6,503 bases of DNA from Alphaproteobacteria bacterium (GTDB taxonomy: Bacteria; Pseudomonadota; Alphaproteobacteria; ATCC43930; CGMCC-115725): NCBI GenBank assembly GCA_005888515.1, contig VAZR01000130.1:1-6503 (forward strand), read 5' to 3'. Of this stretch, positions 1 through 6,047 are shown in pieces. The notes beneath the pieces are model-generated. The model made no database searches, had not been told where the DNA came from, and worked only from the letters and a program-made list of their open reading frames with translations. The translations under genes and the position numbers were made by a program. The number at the start of each line of letters is the position of its first letter. Position 1 is the stretch's first letter.

Positions 1-1722
1 CAACAGGGTGATGCCCTTGGCGCTCTGTTGCAGCGGCGGCAGACTGGCTGCGAGATCGGGCTTCTGGGTTGCCGATACTGGTTTGGCGGCGCTGTTCTCG
101 ACGATGCCGACGCGCAGGGATTGGTGCCAGAAGCGCTCGAAATCGCCGATGCCGCGCTCTGCGGCCGTACGCTGCCAATAATTGCGCAGCAGTGCGTAAT
201 CATCGGGCAAACTGTCGCCCTGCAACACCGCCAGCACCTGATGCGCCGAATGGCCGCCGTAAAGCGGAAGAGTTTGCGGCTGCTGGATCGTCGCGGTGCC
301 GTCGAAGGCGCGGGCATCGCCCCAGCTCTCGTACGGATGCGCCATCGGCACCTGCCAGGTGCTGGCAAGCGCGGTTTCGTCGGCGTAGAGCGACAGGCAG
401 ACCGACAACGATACACGGCTCAGCGCGGCGGTGAAATCGAGATCGGCCGGGGCGGCGTAGACCGGGTTGCTGCCGAGCATGACCAGCGTATCGACCTTGC
501 CGGCCTGCATGTCGGCGACGAGCTCGGCGAGGCCCTGGCGCTGTGGCGAGGGGTTCGCCGCGACCGGTTCGATGGCTCTGATAGTCGTCCCGAAATTGCC
601 GAGCGCGCTGTTGATCGCGTGGCCAAGGATATGCAATGTCGCGGGCTGCTCGGGACCGAGATGGATCAGCGAATGGCCGCGACGCTGCTGCAGATCCTCG
701 GCGGCGGCCTTGAGCCAAGCGATCTGCGGCAAGTCGGATTGCAGCCACTCGCTCGGCCCGGCGCCGACCGCGCCGGCGAGATGGCGCAAGGCGCGCTCGA
801 TCTCCGCCGGTGCCAGCGCCAGCCGGTGGTCGGCCTTGGCGCCGAGCAGGGTCGGGGTACTCTCGACCGCATAGATGCGGCTCATCGCGCCATCGGTTTC
901 GGTGGGACGCCGCTTGGTCATCAGATCGCGGGCATAGGCGAGATGACCGGGCGCACGGGAGATCAAGTCGCTCTCGACCGCGAAGATCACGTCGGCGGCG
1001 GTTAAATCGTAGGTGAGGTCGAGCGGCCGGCCGAACGCGGCTTGTGCCGCCTGCAGCGCTTCGTCACGGTCGAGCGGGTCCCATTGATGCCAGCGCATTG
1101 CCGGGAATTGCAGCTGCAATGCCGCGATCTGCGCGATCAGGCTCGGCGAGGTCGTCGTGCCGGTCAGCAGGCGCAGCCCGGAGCCGTGGTTCTTTGCCCA
1201 TTCACCGCGGCGTTCGATGATCGCGGTGACGAACGCCTCCCAGGAGGTGATCTGCCCCTGGTGAAGGATCGATTGCGTCCGGTGCGGATCGTAGAGGCCG
1301 AGGATGCTTGCCTGCATGATCGCGCTGGCGGCGCCGCGGCTCGCCGGATGATCCGGGTTGCCCTCGATCTTGACCGGCCGTCCGGTGCGGTGCGTCACCA
1401 GCACACCGGCAGCGTAGCCGCCCTCGGTCACCGCAGTCGCGTAGGCGCGCGCCAGGCCGGGCACGATGCCGGGCGGCATCTCGACATAGGGCAGAAGCCG
1501 CCGCGGGTTCTCCTCCGGCCCGCACCCCGATAACCCGCCGGACAGTCCGCCCAGCGCCAGCGACGCCGCCATCAATCGCAGGAAATTGCGGCGCTCAATT
1601 GTGCCCAACTCCCGGCCGAGCCGCGCCGCCTGCCGTTCGAAACCGGCCGCGATCTCCGGTATCTCCGCCAGTTCGTCGAGCGTGCGCCAATAAACCCGGC
1701 GCTGCGTGTCGGGGCCGCTCAT
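1..1722 (-). CDS. actB: Alternative complex III subunit ActB, molybdopterin-oxidoreductase-like part (3' end outside window)
   Basis: The reading frame is open for 574 codons from an ATG at 1722-1720 to the left edge, so the gene is partial. ActB is the large periplasmic subunit of alternative complex III, which oxidises quinol and passes electrons to a c-type cytochrome or terminal oxidase. Seen in the sequence: an ActB-style N-terminal extension (YWRTLDELAE, residues 11-20), a twin-arginine motif ERRNFLRLM (43-51), a hydrophobic stretch and a lipobox-like LSGC (64-67), then LLPYVEMPPGIVPG, GNPDHPAS (121-128) and SILGLYDPHRTQ (139-150). Further on are GSNPVY (417-422) and WGDARAFDGT (467-476), which I recognise as ActB-like. 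Full ActB is roughly 900-1000 residues and ends in an iron-sulfur (ferredoxin-like) part, expected left of the window. The start overlaps the actA stop (ATGA), suggesting translational coupling. QrcB of the Qrc complex is the main alternative; it lacks the fused ferredoxin part, which cannot be tested here. Confidence 0.9.
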   Translation of the reverse strand, partial: MSGPDTQRRVYWRTLDELAEIPEIAAGFERQAARLGRELGTIERRNFLRLMAASLALGGLSGGLSGCGPEENPRRLLPYVEMPPGIVPGLARAYATAVTEGGYAAGVLVTHRTGRPVKIEGNPDHPASRGAASAIMQASILGLYDPHRTQSILHQGQITSWEAFVTAIIERRGEWAKNHGSGLRLLTGTTTSPSLIAQIAALQLQFPAMRWHQWDPLDRDEALQAAQAAFGRPLDLTYDLTAADVIFAVESDLISRAPGHLAYARDLMTKRRPTETDGAMSRIYAVESTPTLLGAKADHRLALAPAEIERALRHLAGAVGAGPSEWLQSDLPQIAWLKAAAEDLQQRRGHSLIHLGPEQPATLHILGHAINSALGNFGTTIRAIEPVAANPSPQRQGLAELVADMQAGKVDTLVMLGSNPVYAAPADLDFTAALSRVSLSVCLSLYADETALASTWQVPMAHPYESWGDARAFDGTATIQQPQTLPLYGGHSAHQVLAVLQGDSLPDDYALLRNYWQRTAAERGIGDFERFWHQSLRVGIVENSAAKPVSATQKPDLAASLPPLQQSAKGITLL

Positions 1723-2372
1723 CGGTGACACACCGTGCAATCGGACAGCGTGTTGGGATGGATGCGATACGCCGCCAGCAGCTGCGCGCCGGAGGGCGTA
1801 TCGGCGGTGCGTCGCCAGTGCGGGTCGAAAACTTTGTCGGGAGGGCGCAGCCGCGGCGCCGGGTTGCGGTGACAATCGAGACACCAGCGCATCGTCAGAT
1901 CGGTGGCGCGCCGGGTCAGCGGCATATCGCCGATCGGCCCATGGCACTCGGTGCAGCCGACCCCCTTTGCGACATGAATGCTGTGATCGAAATAGACGTA
2001 ATCGGGCAACGTGTAGACTCGGTTCCAGCGCAGCGGCTTCTTTTCAGCGAGGCTTTGCCGCACCCGCGCCAGCATCGGGGCGTTGGTCCAGATCTGCGAA
2101 TGACAGGTCATGCAGGTCTCGGTCGGCGGCATGCCGGCGCTCGGCGTGAATTCGACCGAGCTGTGGCAATAGCGGCAATCGATGCCGAGGCCGCTGACGT
2201 GGTGCTGATGACTGAATTGCACCGGCTGAAGAGCGGTCAGCGACACCTGTGTGTTGTAGTGCATCAGCGGCACGCCCCAGATGAGGAACGCCGCGAACAG
2301 GGCGAGCGCGGCAAGGGCGAGCAGCGTGGCATTGGTGACAAGGTTCGCTCTTGGGCCAAAGATCGCAGCCAT
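1719..2372 (-). CDS. actA: Alternative complex III subunit ActA, membrane-anchored pentaheme cytochrome c
   Basis: This 217-residue protein has five CxxCH heme c motifs: CRYCH (66-70), CMTCH (87-91), CTECH (140-144), CLDCH (164-168) and CTVCH (212-216, two residues from the end). A hydrophobic segment at about residues 11-32 is a signal anchor placing the hemes in the periplasm. Other histidines, such as HQHH (55-58) and FDHSIH (128-133), are candidate distal ligands. Size, heme count and the MAAIF start fit ActA, which relays electrons in alternative complex III. The ATG at 2372 is preceded by only a weak purine-rich stretch, but starting there gives the expected short cytoplasmic N-terminus before the membrane segment. 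It is the first gene of a leftward operon and overlaps actB by four bases. The related QrcA has six hemes, which argues for ActA. Confidence 0.93.
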   Translation of the reverse strand: MAAIFGPRANLVTNATLLALAALALFAAFLIWGVPLMHYNTQVSLTALQPVQFSHQHHVSGLGIDCRYCHSSVEFTPSAGMPPTETCMTCHSQIWTNAPMLARVRQSLAEKKPLRWNRVYTLPDYVYFDHSIHVAKGVGCTECHGPIGDMPLTRRATDLTMRWCLDCHRNPAPRLRPPDKVFDPHWRRTADTPSGAQLLAAYRIHPNTLSDCTVCHR

Positions 2373-2485
2373 GTTGCCGCCCCGGCTCCGGCCGGCTGCC
2401 CGGCGGCTGCCCTAAACGAGCCGCCAACGTTAGTAGGTTGGTTTCGTTCCGGAATGCGGCCAATCTCGGCGACGGAGGGAGTCAG
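2373..2485. promoter_or_regulatory. Divergent intergenic region between actA and the LLM gene
   Basis: These 113 bases separate two divergently transcribed genes, so both promoters, or at least their control sites, should lie here or in the adjoining 5' coding ends. The centre is locally AT-richer than the flanks. It contains a small inverted repeat, CCAAC (2424-2428) and GTTGG (2437-2441), eight bases apart, which could be an operator half-site pair but is short enough to arise by chance. I see no convincing sigma-70 pair; the best guess for the rightward gene is TTGGTT (2438-2443) with a poor -10. The region is assigned by position, not by a recognised motif. Confidence 0.4.
2474..2481 (+). 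promoter_or_regulatory. Ribosome binding site fixing the LLM start at 2486
   Basis: GGAGGGAG lies four bases before the ATG at 2486 and closely matches the anti-Shine-Dalgarno sequence. The same frame is open further upstream, back to a TTG at 2351 inside actA, but residues read from there do not look like an LLM N-terminus. This site therefore decides the start. Confidence 0.85.
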
Positions 2486-3493
2486 ATGAGCAGACTCGGT
2501 ATCGCGTTTTCCGGCGGCGCCAGCCCGGCCGAGATCGTCGATTGCGTCAAGCTCGCCGAGGCGCTCGGCTACGAGTCCGCCTGGGTTGCCGAAGGGCATG
2601 GCGGCGATCAATTCGCGGTGCTGGCGGCCTGCGCCAGAGAGACCTCGCGGATCGGGCTCGGCACCGGTATTACCAGCGTCTTCGTGCGCACCGCGCCGAC
2701 GATCGCGATGGCGGCCGCGACGGTCGACGATCTGTCGGGCGGGCGGTTCATCCTCGGCATCGGATCGAGCCACAAGGTGCAGGTCGAGGCCGAGCACGGC
2801 GTCACGTATTCGAAGCCGCTGACCCGGACCCGCGAAACCGTCGCGTTGATCCGCGCGTTGTTGCGCGACGGCCGGGTCGAATATCGCGGCGAGACGATCC
2901 GGATCGAGGGGTTCGATCTATGGTTCGCGCCGCACCGGAAGGAGATCCCGATCTATCTGTCGGCGGTGTTCGAGAAGATGAGCGAGCTGTGCGGCGAGAT
3001 CGCCGAGGGCGTGATCCTGACCCGCAGCTCGCTCGGCACCGCGGCCAAGGTGCGGCAGGCGCTGGCGGTCGGTGCGGCGCGTGCGGGCCGTGACGCAAGC
3101 CGGATCGCGATTACCTCATTGCTGCCGACGGTGGTCGCCGAGAGCCGCTGCGAGGCATTCGCCGCGTTGCGTCCGGGGTTGGCGTTCTATGCCGGGTTTT
3201 TCCCCCGCTACAACCGGCTGATGGCCGAGCACGGCTTTGTCGAAGAGGCGGCCGCGATCGCCGCGGCCTGGTCGCGCGGCGACCGGGAAGCCGCCGAGCG
3301 GGCGGTCAGCGATGCAATGATCGACGCATCGAGCATCGCCGGCACGCCGGAAGAGTGCCGCGAGCGGATCGAAGCCTACCGGCAATCGGGCATCGATCTG
3401 CCGATCCTGAGCCCCTTCGCCCGCGGCCCGGGCTCAAAGGCGCGCTTCGAGGCGGCGATCCGCGCCTGCGCCCCAGCCAAAAGCAATATTTAA
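2486..3493 (+). CDS. LLM class (luciferase-like) flavin/F420-dependent oxidoreductase, 335 aa
   Basis: The protein belongs to the bacterial luciferase-like monooxygenase superfamily, TIM-barrel enzymes using reduced FMN or coenzyme F420. Seen: a first strand and helix (RLGIAFSGGASPAEIVDCVKLAEALGYESAWVAE in sense, residues 3-36), the motif RIGLGTGITSVFVRTAP (55-71), then the family hallmark DDLSGGRFILGIGSSH (81-96). A helix with TRTRETVALIRALL (114-127), the strand EIPIYLSA (153-160) and GEIAEGVILT (170-179) follow. The C-terminal AGTPEECRERIEAYRQSGID (285-304) is the usual closing element. Length is normal for the Mer-like/F420 branch. It is alone on its strand, divergent from actA and convergent with the SDR gene, so it is probably monocistronic. 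The sequence does not settle FMN versus F420, nor the substrate; a link to the ACIII operon is only positional. Confidence 0.9.
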   Translation: MSRLGIAFSGGASPAEIVDCVKLAEALGYESAWVAEGHGGDQFAVLAACARETSRIGLGTGITSVFVRTAPTIAMAAATVDDLSGGRFILGIGSSHKVQVEAEHGVTYSKPLTRTRETVALIRALLRDGRVEYRGETIRIEGFDLWFAPHRKEIPIYLSAVFEKMSELCGEIAEGVILTRSSLGTAAKVRQALAVGAARAGRDASRIAITSLLPTVVAESRCEAFAALRPGLAFYAGFFPRYNRLMAEHGFVEEAAAIAAAWSRGDREAAERAVSDAMIDASSIAGTPEECRERIEAYRQSGIDLPILSPFARGPGSKARFEAAIRACAPAKSNI

Positions 3494-3530
3494 CGCAAAG
3501 GACGCCAAGGATGCGCAAAGGACGCGAAGG
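3494..3530 (+). repeat. Tandem direct repeat, 20-base period, in the convergent spacer
   Basis: Two copies of a 17-base unit differing at one base follow the LLM stop codon directly: 3494-3510 (CGCAAAGGACGCCAAGG) and 3514-3530 (CGCAAAGGACGCGAAGG), separated by ATG. Similar CGCAAAG-rich units occur as small intergenic repeats beside genes in many bacteria; that comparison is from memory. It is non-coding as far as I can see. Confidence 0.75.
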
Positions 3531-3567
3531 TGCTGCGGCACCCATCGCGACCATCGCGTCTCCTTTG
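3516..3567. terminator. Nested stem-loop between convergent genes, possible bidirectional terminator
   Basis: CAAAGGACGCGA (3516-3527) can pair with TCGCGTCTCCTTTG (3554-3567), giving 12 base pairs with a two-base bulge. Inside the loop GGTGC (3529-3533) and GCACC (3538-3542) form a second perfect hairpin around TGCG. The structure sits between the 3' ends of the rightward LLM gene and the leftward SDR gene, where a shared terminator is expected. Neither side has a U-tract directly after the stem, so it is not a canonical intrinsic terminator. The outer stem reuses the second copy of the direct repeat. Confidence 0.35.
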
Positions 3568-3611
3568 GTCATTCGCGCTAAATGGGTTTCTTTCTTTTAG
3601 TTTCCCCGGAG

Positions 3612-4355
3612 CTACTGCGCGATGAAGCCGCCGTCGATGACCAGCTCGGTGCCGGTCACAAACGAGGCTTCGTCGGAGGCGAGGAACAACACGCCATAGG
3701 CGACCTCGATCGGCTTGCCGAGGCGGCGCAGCGGGGTCAGCGCAATCTTGTCGTCGCGCTCGCCGGCATTGGTCGCGTTCAGCATCGGCGGCAGGTAACC
3801 GGGGTGCACGCTGTTGACCCGGATGCCGAGCGGCCCATAGCGCACCGCGGCGGCCTTGGAATAAATCCGCACCGCGCCTTTCGAGGCGCCATAGGCGGGG
3901 TGGCCGCTGGCGCCGCCGACAAAACCCATGATCGAACTGATGTTGACGATCGCGCCGCCGCCGGTCTTCGCCATCTGCTCGGCGGCGAGCTTGGTGCCTA
4001 GAAAGACGCTGGTCTGGTTGACCGCGATGACCCGGTTCCAGCCATCGATGCCGTCGGGATCGCCGACCGAGCTGCCGGAAATCCCGGCATTGTTGACCAG
4101 GATGTCGAGCCGGCCGTAGGTCTGCAGCGTCTTGGCGATCAACGCCTTCCATTGCGGTTCGCTGGTCACGTCGATCTTGGCCGCGCCGGCCTCGCCGCCG
4201 GCATTGCGGATCTCGGCCGCGACCCGCTCCGCCTCGCCGCCGAGGATGTCCGCCACCATAACCTTGGCGCCTTCCTGCGCGAACAGGCGCGCTTCGGCCT
4301 CACCCATGCCGTGCCCCGCCCCGGTGATGATCGCGACCTTGTCCTTGAGGCGCAT
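3612..4355 (-). CDS. SDR family NAD(P)-dependent oxidoreductase, 247 aa
   Basis: This is a classical short-chain dehydrogenase/reductase, interconverting an alcohol and a ketone with NAD(H) or NADP(H). It has the full motif set: TGAGHGMG nucleotide-binding loop (11-18), IDV (61-63), NNAG (88-91), N113, catalytic S141, Y155 and K159 (YGASK), then the strand NSVHPGYL and the C-terminal ASFVTGTELVIDGGF (230-244). Length is typical. A conserved Asp (D36 in VMVADI, end of the second strand) suggests NAD preference. The ATG at 4355 has a strong site, GAGGGAGGGAG, just upstream (plus-strand 4358-4368). It resembles FabG-like and 3-alpha/20-beta-hydroxysteroid dehydrogenase-like SDRs; the substrate cannot be assigned. 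It lies between two LLM genes on the opposite strand, which suggests a shared pathway but not a shared transcript. Confidence 0.93.
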   Translation of the reverse strand: MRLKDKVAIITGAGHGMGEAEARLFAQEGAKVMVADILGGEAERVAAEIRNAGGEAGAAKIDVTSEPQWKALIAKTLQTYGRLDILVNNAGISGSSVGDPDGIDGWNRVIAVNQTSVFLGTKLAAEQMAKTGGGAIVNISSIMGFVGGASGHPAYGASKGAVRIYSKAAAVRYGPLGIRVNSVHPGYLPPMLNATNAGERDDKIALTPLRRLGKPIEVAYGVLFLASDEASFVTGTELVIDGGFIAQ

Positions 4356-4430
4356 CGCTCCCTCCCTCGCATTCGCTAGATTGGCGGCGAATTTAGCTCA
4401 GGTTCGCTTTCAAGGTGGAACCCCCAAACT

Positions 4431-4500
4431 GTCTTGGCCGGGCTTGGCCCGGCTATCCACGAAAAAACTCGTGGATCCCCGGGCCAAGCCCGGGGATGAC
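4431..4500. repeat. 70-bp palindromic intergenic element (REP-like)
   Basis: Two 26-base arms, 4436-4461 and 4470-4495, are near-perfect reverse complements around an eight-base A-rich loop (4462-4469). Mismatches fall at the outer end and at the CT/GG step beside ATCCACG. GTC at 4431-4433 and GAC at 4498-4500 extend the symmetry. Each arm also carries its own small palindromic core, CCGGGC-TTG-GCCCGG or its complement. The layout and CCGGGC/ATCCACG wording match an interspersed repeat I recall as frequent in Bradyrhizobium and Rhodopseudomonas intergenic regions. As RNA it would form a very stable hairpin. It is not followed by a U-tract. Confidence 0.85.
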
Positions 4501-4517
4501 CGATCTGGGGGAGCGGT

Positions 4518-4556
4518 ATGAAACGAAGCAAATTTTGGTCTAGTTTATGCGCTTAA
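4518..4556 (+). other. Possible 12-codon leader ORF upstream of the second LLM gene
   Basis: An ATG at 4518 opens 12 codons (MKRSKFWSSLCA) ending in TAA at 4554-4556. It is preceded by GGGGGAG four bases away, a good ribosome binding site. It ends 22 bases before the LLM start, so translation of it could influence the gene downstream. It is AT-rich compared with all genes in the window and uses TTA, rare at this GC, so it may equally be chance in a promoter region. No regulatory amino-acid run or attenuator pair is seen. Confidence 0.2.
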
Positions 4557-4567
4557 TGTGACTGCTT

Positions 4568-4573
4568 GGAAGG
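4568..4573 (+). promoter_or_regulatory. Ribosome binding site fixing the second LLM start at 4579
   Basis: GGAAGG is five bases before the ATG at 4579. An in-frame GTG at 4558 would add seven residues but has no Shine-Dalgarno match upstream, so 4579 is preferred. Confidence 0.7.
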
Positions 4574-4578
4574 CCGTC

Positions 4579-5490
4579 ATGCCCTCACCCCTCGCCGCCC
4601 TGAACCTGATCGCCACGCCCGGACAGCGCCGCGCCACTCTGGAGGTGGCGCGCGAGATCGAGCGGCGCGGCTTTGCCGGGATCTCGGTGTCGAGCTCGTT
4701 CGCCAACATGGCGCAATGCACCGGACTGGCCTTCGCGACAGAGCGCATCACCTTCGCGACCGCGATCGCGCCGATCTATGCGCAGACGGTCGAGGAATTC
4801 GCGCATGGCGCCGCCTACATCCACGAAATCTCGGGCGGGCGGTTTCAGTTCGGCATCGGCGTCGCGCACGGACCGAGCCATGTCCGGATGGGGGTGACGC
4901 CCGGCAAGCCGCTCGCCGATATCCGCGCCTTTGTCGCGAAGTTCAAATCCTACGACAACATCGGCGGCCTGCCGCCGGTGATCCTGGCGACGTTGCGCAA
5001 GCGGATGATCGCGTTGGCCGGGGAGATCGCCGAGGGCATGGTGTTCTCCGGCGGCAGCCGCGCGCATATGGCCGAGTCGCTGGCGGTGTTGCCGGCGGAG
5101 AAGCGCGCCGACCCGGCCTTCTTCATCGGCAACCGCATCCGCACCTGCATTTCCGACGACATCGCCGAGGCGAAGGCGGTGCTGCGGCAAACCATGAGCC
5201 ATTACGCCGATCTGCCCTATTACCGCAACTACTGGAAGGAAGCCGGCTACATCGAGGAGATGACTGCGATCGAGGCGGCGCTCGCCGCCGGCCGGCGAGA
5301 CGAGGTGCCGCGCTATTTGACCGACCGCTGGCTCGCCGATGTCACATTGTTCGGACCCGCCGCGAAGGTGCGCGACGGGCTCGACGCCTGGCGCGAGGCC
5401 GGCATCCGCACGCCGGTCGTCGTGCCGCTATCGCCCGATGGCGACCAGAACGCCGCGCTTGCGCAGGTCTTTGCCGCGTTCGCAGATTGA
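4579..5490 (+). CDS. LLM class (luciferase-like) oxidoreductase, short form, 303 aa
   Basis: This is a second luciferase-superfamily protein, only distantly similar to the one at 2486. It keeps the core: ITFATAIAPIYAQTVEEFA (57-75), HEISGGRFQFGIGVAHGPSH (82-101), GEIAEGMVFSGG (148-159), and the C-terminal LFGPAAKVRDGLDAWREAGI (257-276). It probably binds FMN or F420 in a TIM barrel. Between the GIG motif and the strand PPVILATL (132-139) it is about 25-30 residues shorter than the first LLM protein, lacking the stretch with a YRGETIRIEGF-type hairpin. A separate middle region rich in aromatic residues (HYADLPYYRNYWKEAGY, 208-224) probably lines the substrate pocket. The gene is divergent from the SDR gene and is followed by a palindromic repeat before the ABM-like gene. 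Substrate and cofactor are unknown. Confidence 0.88.
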   Translation: MPSPLAALNLIATPGQRRATLEVAREIERRGFAGISVSSSFANMAQCTGLAFATERITFATAIAPIYAQTVEEFAHGAAYIHEISGGRFQFGIGVAHGPSHVRMGVTPGKPLADIRAFVAKFKSYDNIGGLPPVILATLRKRMIALAGEIAEGMVFSGGSRAHMAESLAVLPAEKRADPAFFIGNRIRTCISDDIAEAKAVLRQTMSHYADLPYYRNYWKEAGYIEEMTAIEAALAAGRRDEVPRYLTDRWLADVTLFGPAAKVRDGLDAWREAGIRTPVVVPLSPDGDQNAALAQVFAAFAD

Positions 5491-5675
5491 GCGTCCCATT
5501 GGTTTTGACTGGGATCGCGGTGGTGCGTCCTTCGACTGCTCGCTTCGCTCGCGCTCAGGATGAGGTTATTTCTTGGATGCCATTACCGATTCACCTCATC
5601 CTGAGGAGGGCCGCGAAGCGGCCCGTCTCGAAGGACGCAGGTCGCTTCTGCAGTTTAGTTTGAAGGGAGGACAGG
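5491..5675. promoter_or_regulatory. Spacer before the ABM-like/CMD gene pair
   Basis: The 185-base gap is mostly filled by the palindromic repeat. What remains is 33 bases after the LLM stop and 36 bases before the ABM-like start; the latter ends in a strong ribosome binding site, AGGGAGGA (5664-5671), four bases before the ATG. No clear promoter motif is seen. The pair could be read through from the LLM gene if the hairpin does not stop transcription, or from a promoter inside the repeat. Confidence 0.35.
5524..5639. repeat. 116-bp palindromic interspersed repeat between the LLM and ABM-like genes
   Basis: The ends are perfect 12-base inverted copies, TGCGTCCTTCGA (5524-5535) and its complement (5628-5639). 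The inner parts also match, CTCAGGATGAGGT (5554-5566) against ACCTCATCCTGAG (5593-5605). The intervening segments differ between arms. The right one forms a perfect hairpin, GGGCCGC-GAA-GCGGCCC (5608-5624), while the left one is CGCTTCGCTCGCG-like. The pattern of CCTTCGA ends, a GC-rich hairpin and CTCAGGATGAGG matches an element I recall as very common in Bradyrhizobium/Rhodopseudomonas genomes. No coding capacity or transposase is present. Confidence 0.88.
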
Positions 5676-6047
5676 ATGGCTCTGGTACCGCTGGCGACGA
5701 AAGGCCACTACTTTCACGTCTATGATTTCAAGGTGAAGCCCGGGCGCGGCGACGAGTTCGTCGAGCTGTTCAACAAATTCGATTACGGCGACAACAACCC
5801 GTTCCACCGCTCGACGGCGCAGGTGAAGGACGGCGTGTTGTGCCGCGACACCGCCGACCCCGACCATTTCTATCTGATCGGCGAATGGCGCGACATAGAC
5901 GAACACCGCCGGATCCGCGAACAGGTGGCGCGCGAGATCCGGCCGGAATTCGTGCAACTGATCGAGGGCGGCCATTTCGTCCCGAATTATGCCGAGATCG
6001 TGTCGATGACGCCGCAGGAGGTGCTCGACAAGGCGGCAGCCGAGTGA
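5676..6047 (+). CDS. ABM-like dimeric alpha/beta-barrel protein, 123 aa
   Basis: This small protein has the layout of the antibiotic biosynthesis monooxygenase (ABM) / dimeric alpha-beta barrel fold. A first strand HVYDFKVKPGRGDEFVELFN (14-33) leads into a helix; a middle strand (VLCRD, 54-58) precedes the family-like FYLIGEWRDIDEHRRIRE (65-82), and a last strand, HFVPNYAEIVSM, lies at 100-111. Members range from cofactor-free monooxygenases to heme-degrading or stress-related proteins, and many have no known reaction. Here no heme- or metal-binding signature is evident. There is no signal peptide, so it is cytoplasmic. Length is ordinary, slightly longer than the 95-110 residues of many members because of an N-terminal and C-terminal extension. 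It overlaps the next gene by GTGA, so the two are probably co-translated and functionally linked. Confidence 0.75.
   Translation: MALVPLATKGHYFHVYDFKVKPGRGDEFVELFNKFDYGDNNPFHRSTAQVKDGVLCRDTADPDHFYLIGEWRDIDEHRRIREQVAREIRPEFVQLIEGGHFVPNYAEIVSMTPQEVLDKAAAE

Larger units (their letters stand above)
4356..4578. promoter_or_regulatory. Divergent intergenic region between the SDR and second LLM genes
   Basis: These 223 bases must carry the starts for both the leftward SDR gene and the rightward LLM gene. They hold the SDR ribosome binding site (4358-4368), a 70-base palindromic element (4431-4500) and, from about 4515 to 4556, an AT-rich stretch that would suit a rightward promoter or leader. No clear -35/-10 pair is visible. 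Confidence 0.4.

Noticed and set aside
28..1005. Long plus-strand open frame (325 codons) antisense to actB
   Set aside because: Its product is Arg/Gly-rich with no recognisable domain, and it lies wholly opposite actB, which has clear family motifs. It is a high-GC shadow frame.
2351..2485. N-terminal extension of the first LLM protein back to a TTG at 2351
   Set aside because: It would overlap actA, the residues are unlike any LLM N-terminus, and a strong ribosome binding site serves the ATG at 2486.
1599..2489. Plus-strand open frame opposite actB/actA
   Set aside because: The minus strand carries five heme motifs and a membrane anchor; the plus-strand reading has no domain and no ribosome binding site.
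5494..5514. Possible terminator after the second LLM gene, TCCCA/TGGGA inverted repeat
   Set aside because: The stem is only five base pairs with an 11-base loop and is not followed by a U-tract.
4431..5639. Two palindromic elements as ends of a mobile element or a CRISPR-like array
   Set aside because: The two elements have different sequences, there is no transposase between them, no target duplication was seen, and there are no regularly spaced repeats.
4566..5663. 365-codon plus-strand frame overlapping the second LLM gene
   Set aside because: It is Arg-rich, low in family motifs, and one frame off a gene with clear LLM motifs and a Shine-Dalgarno site.
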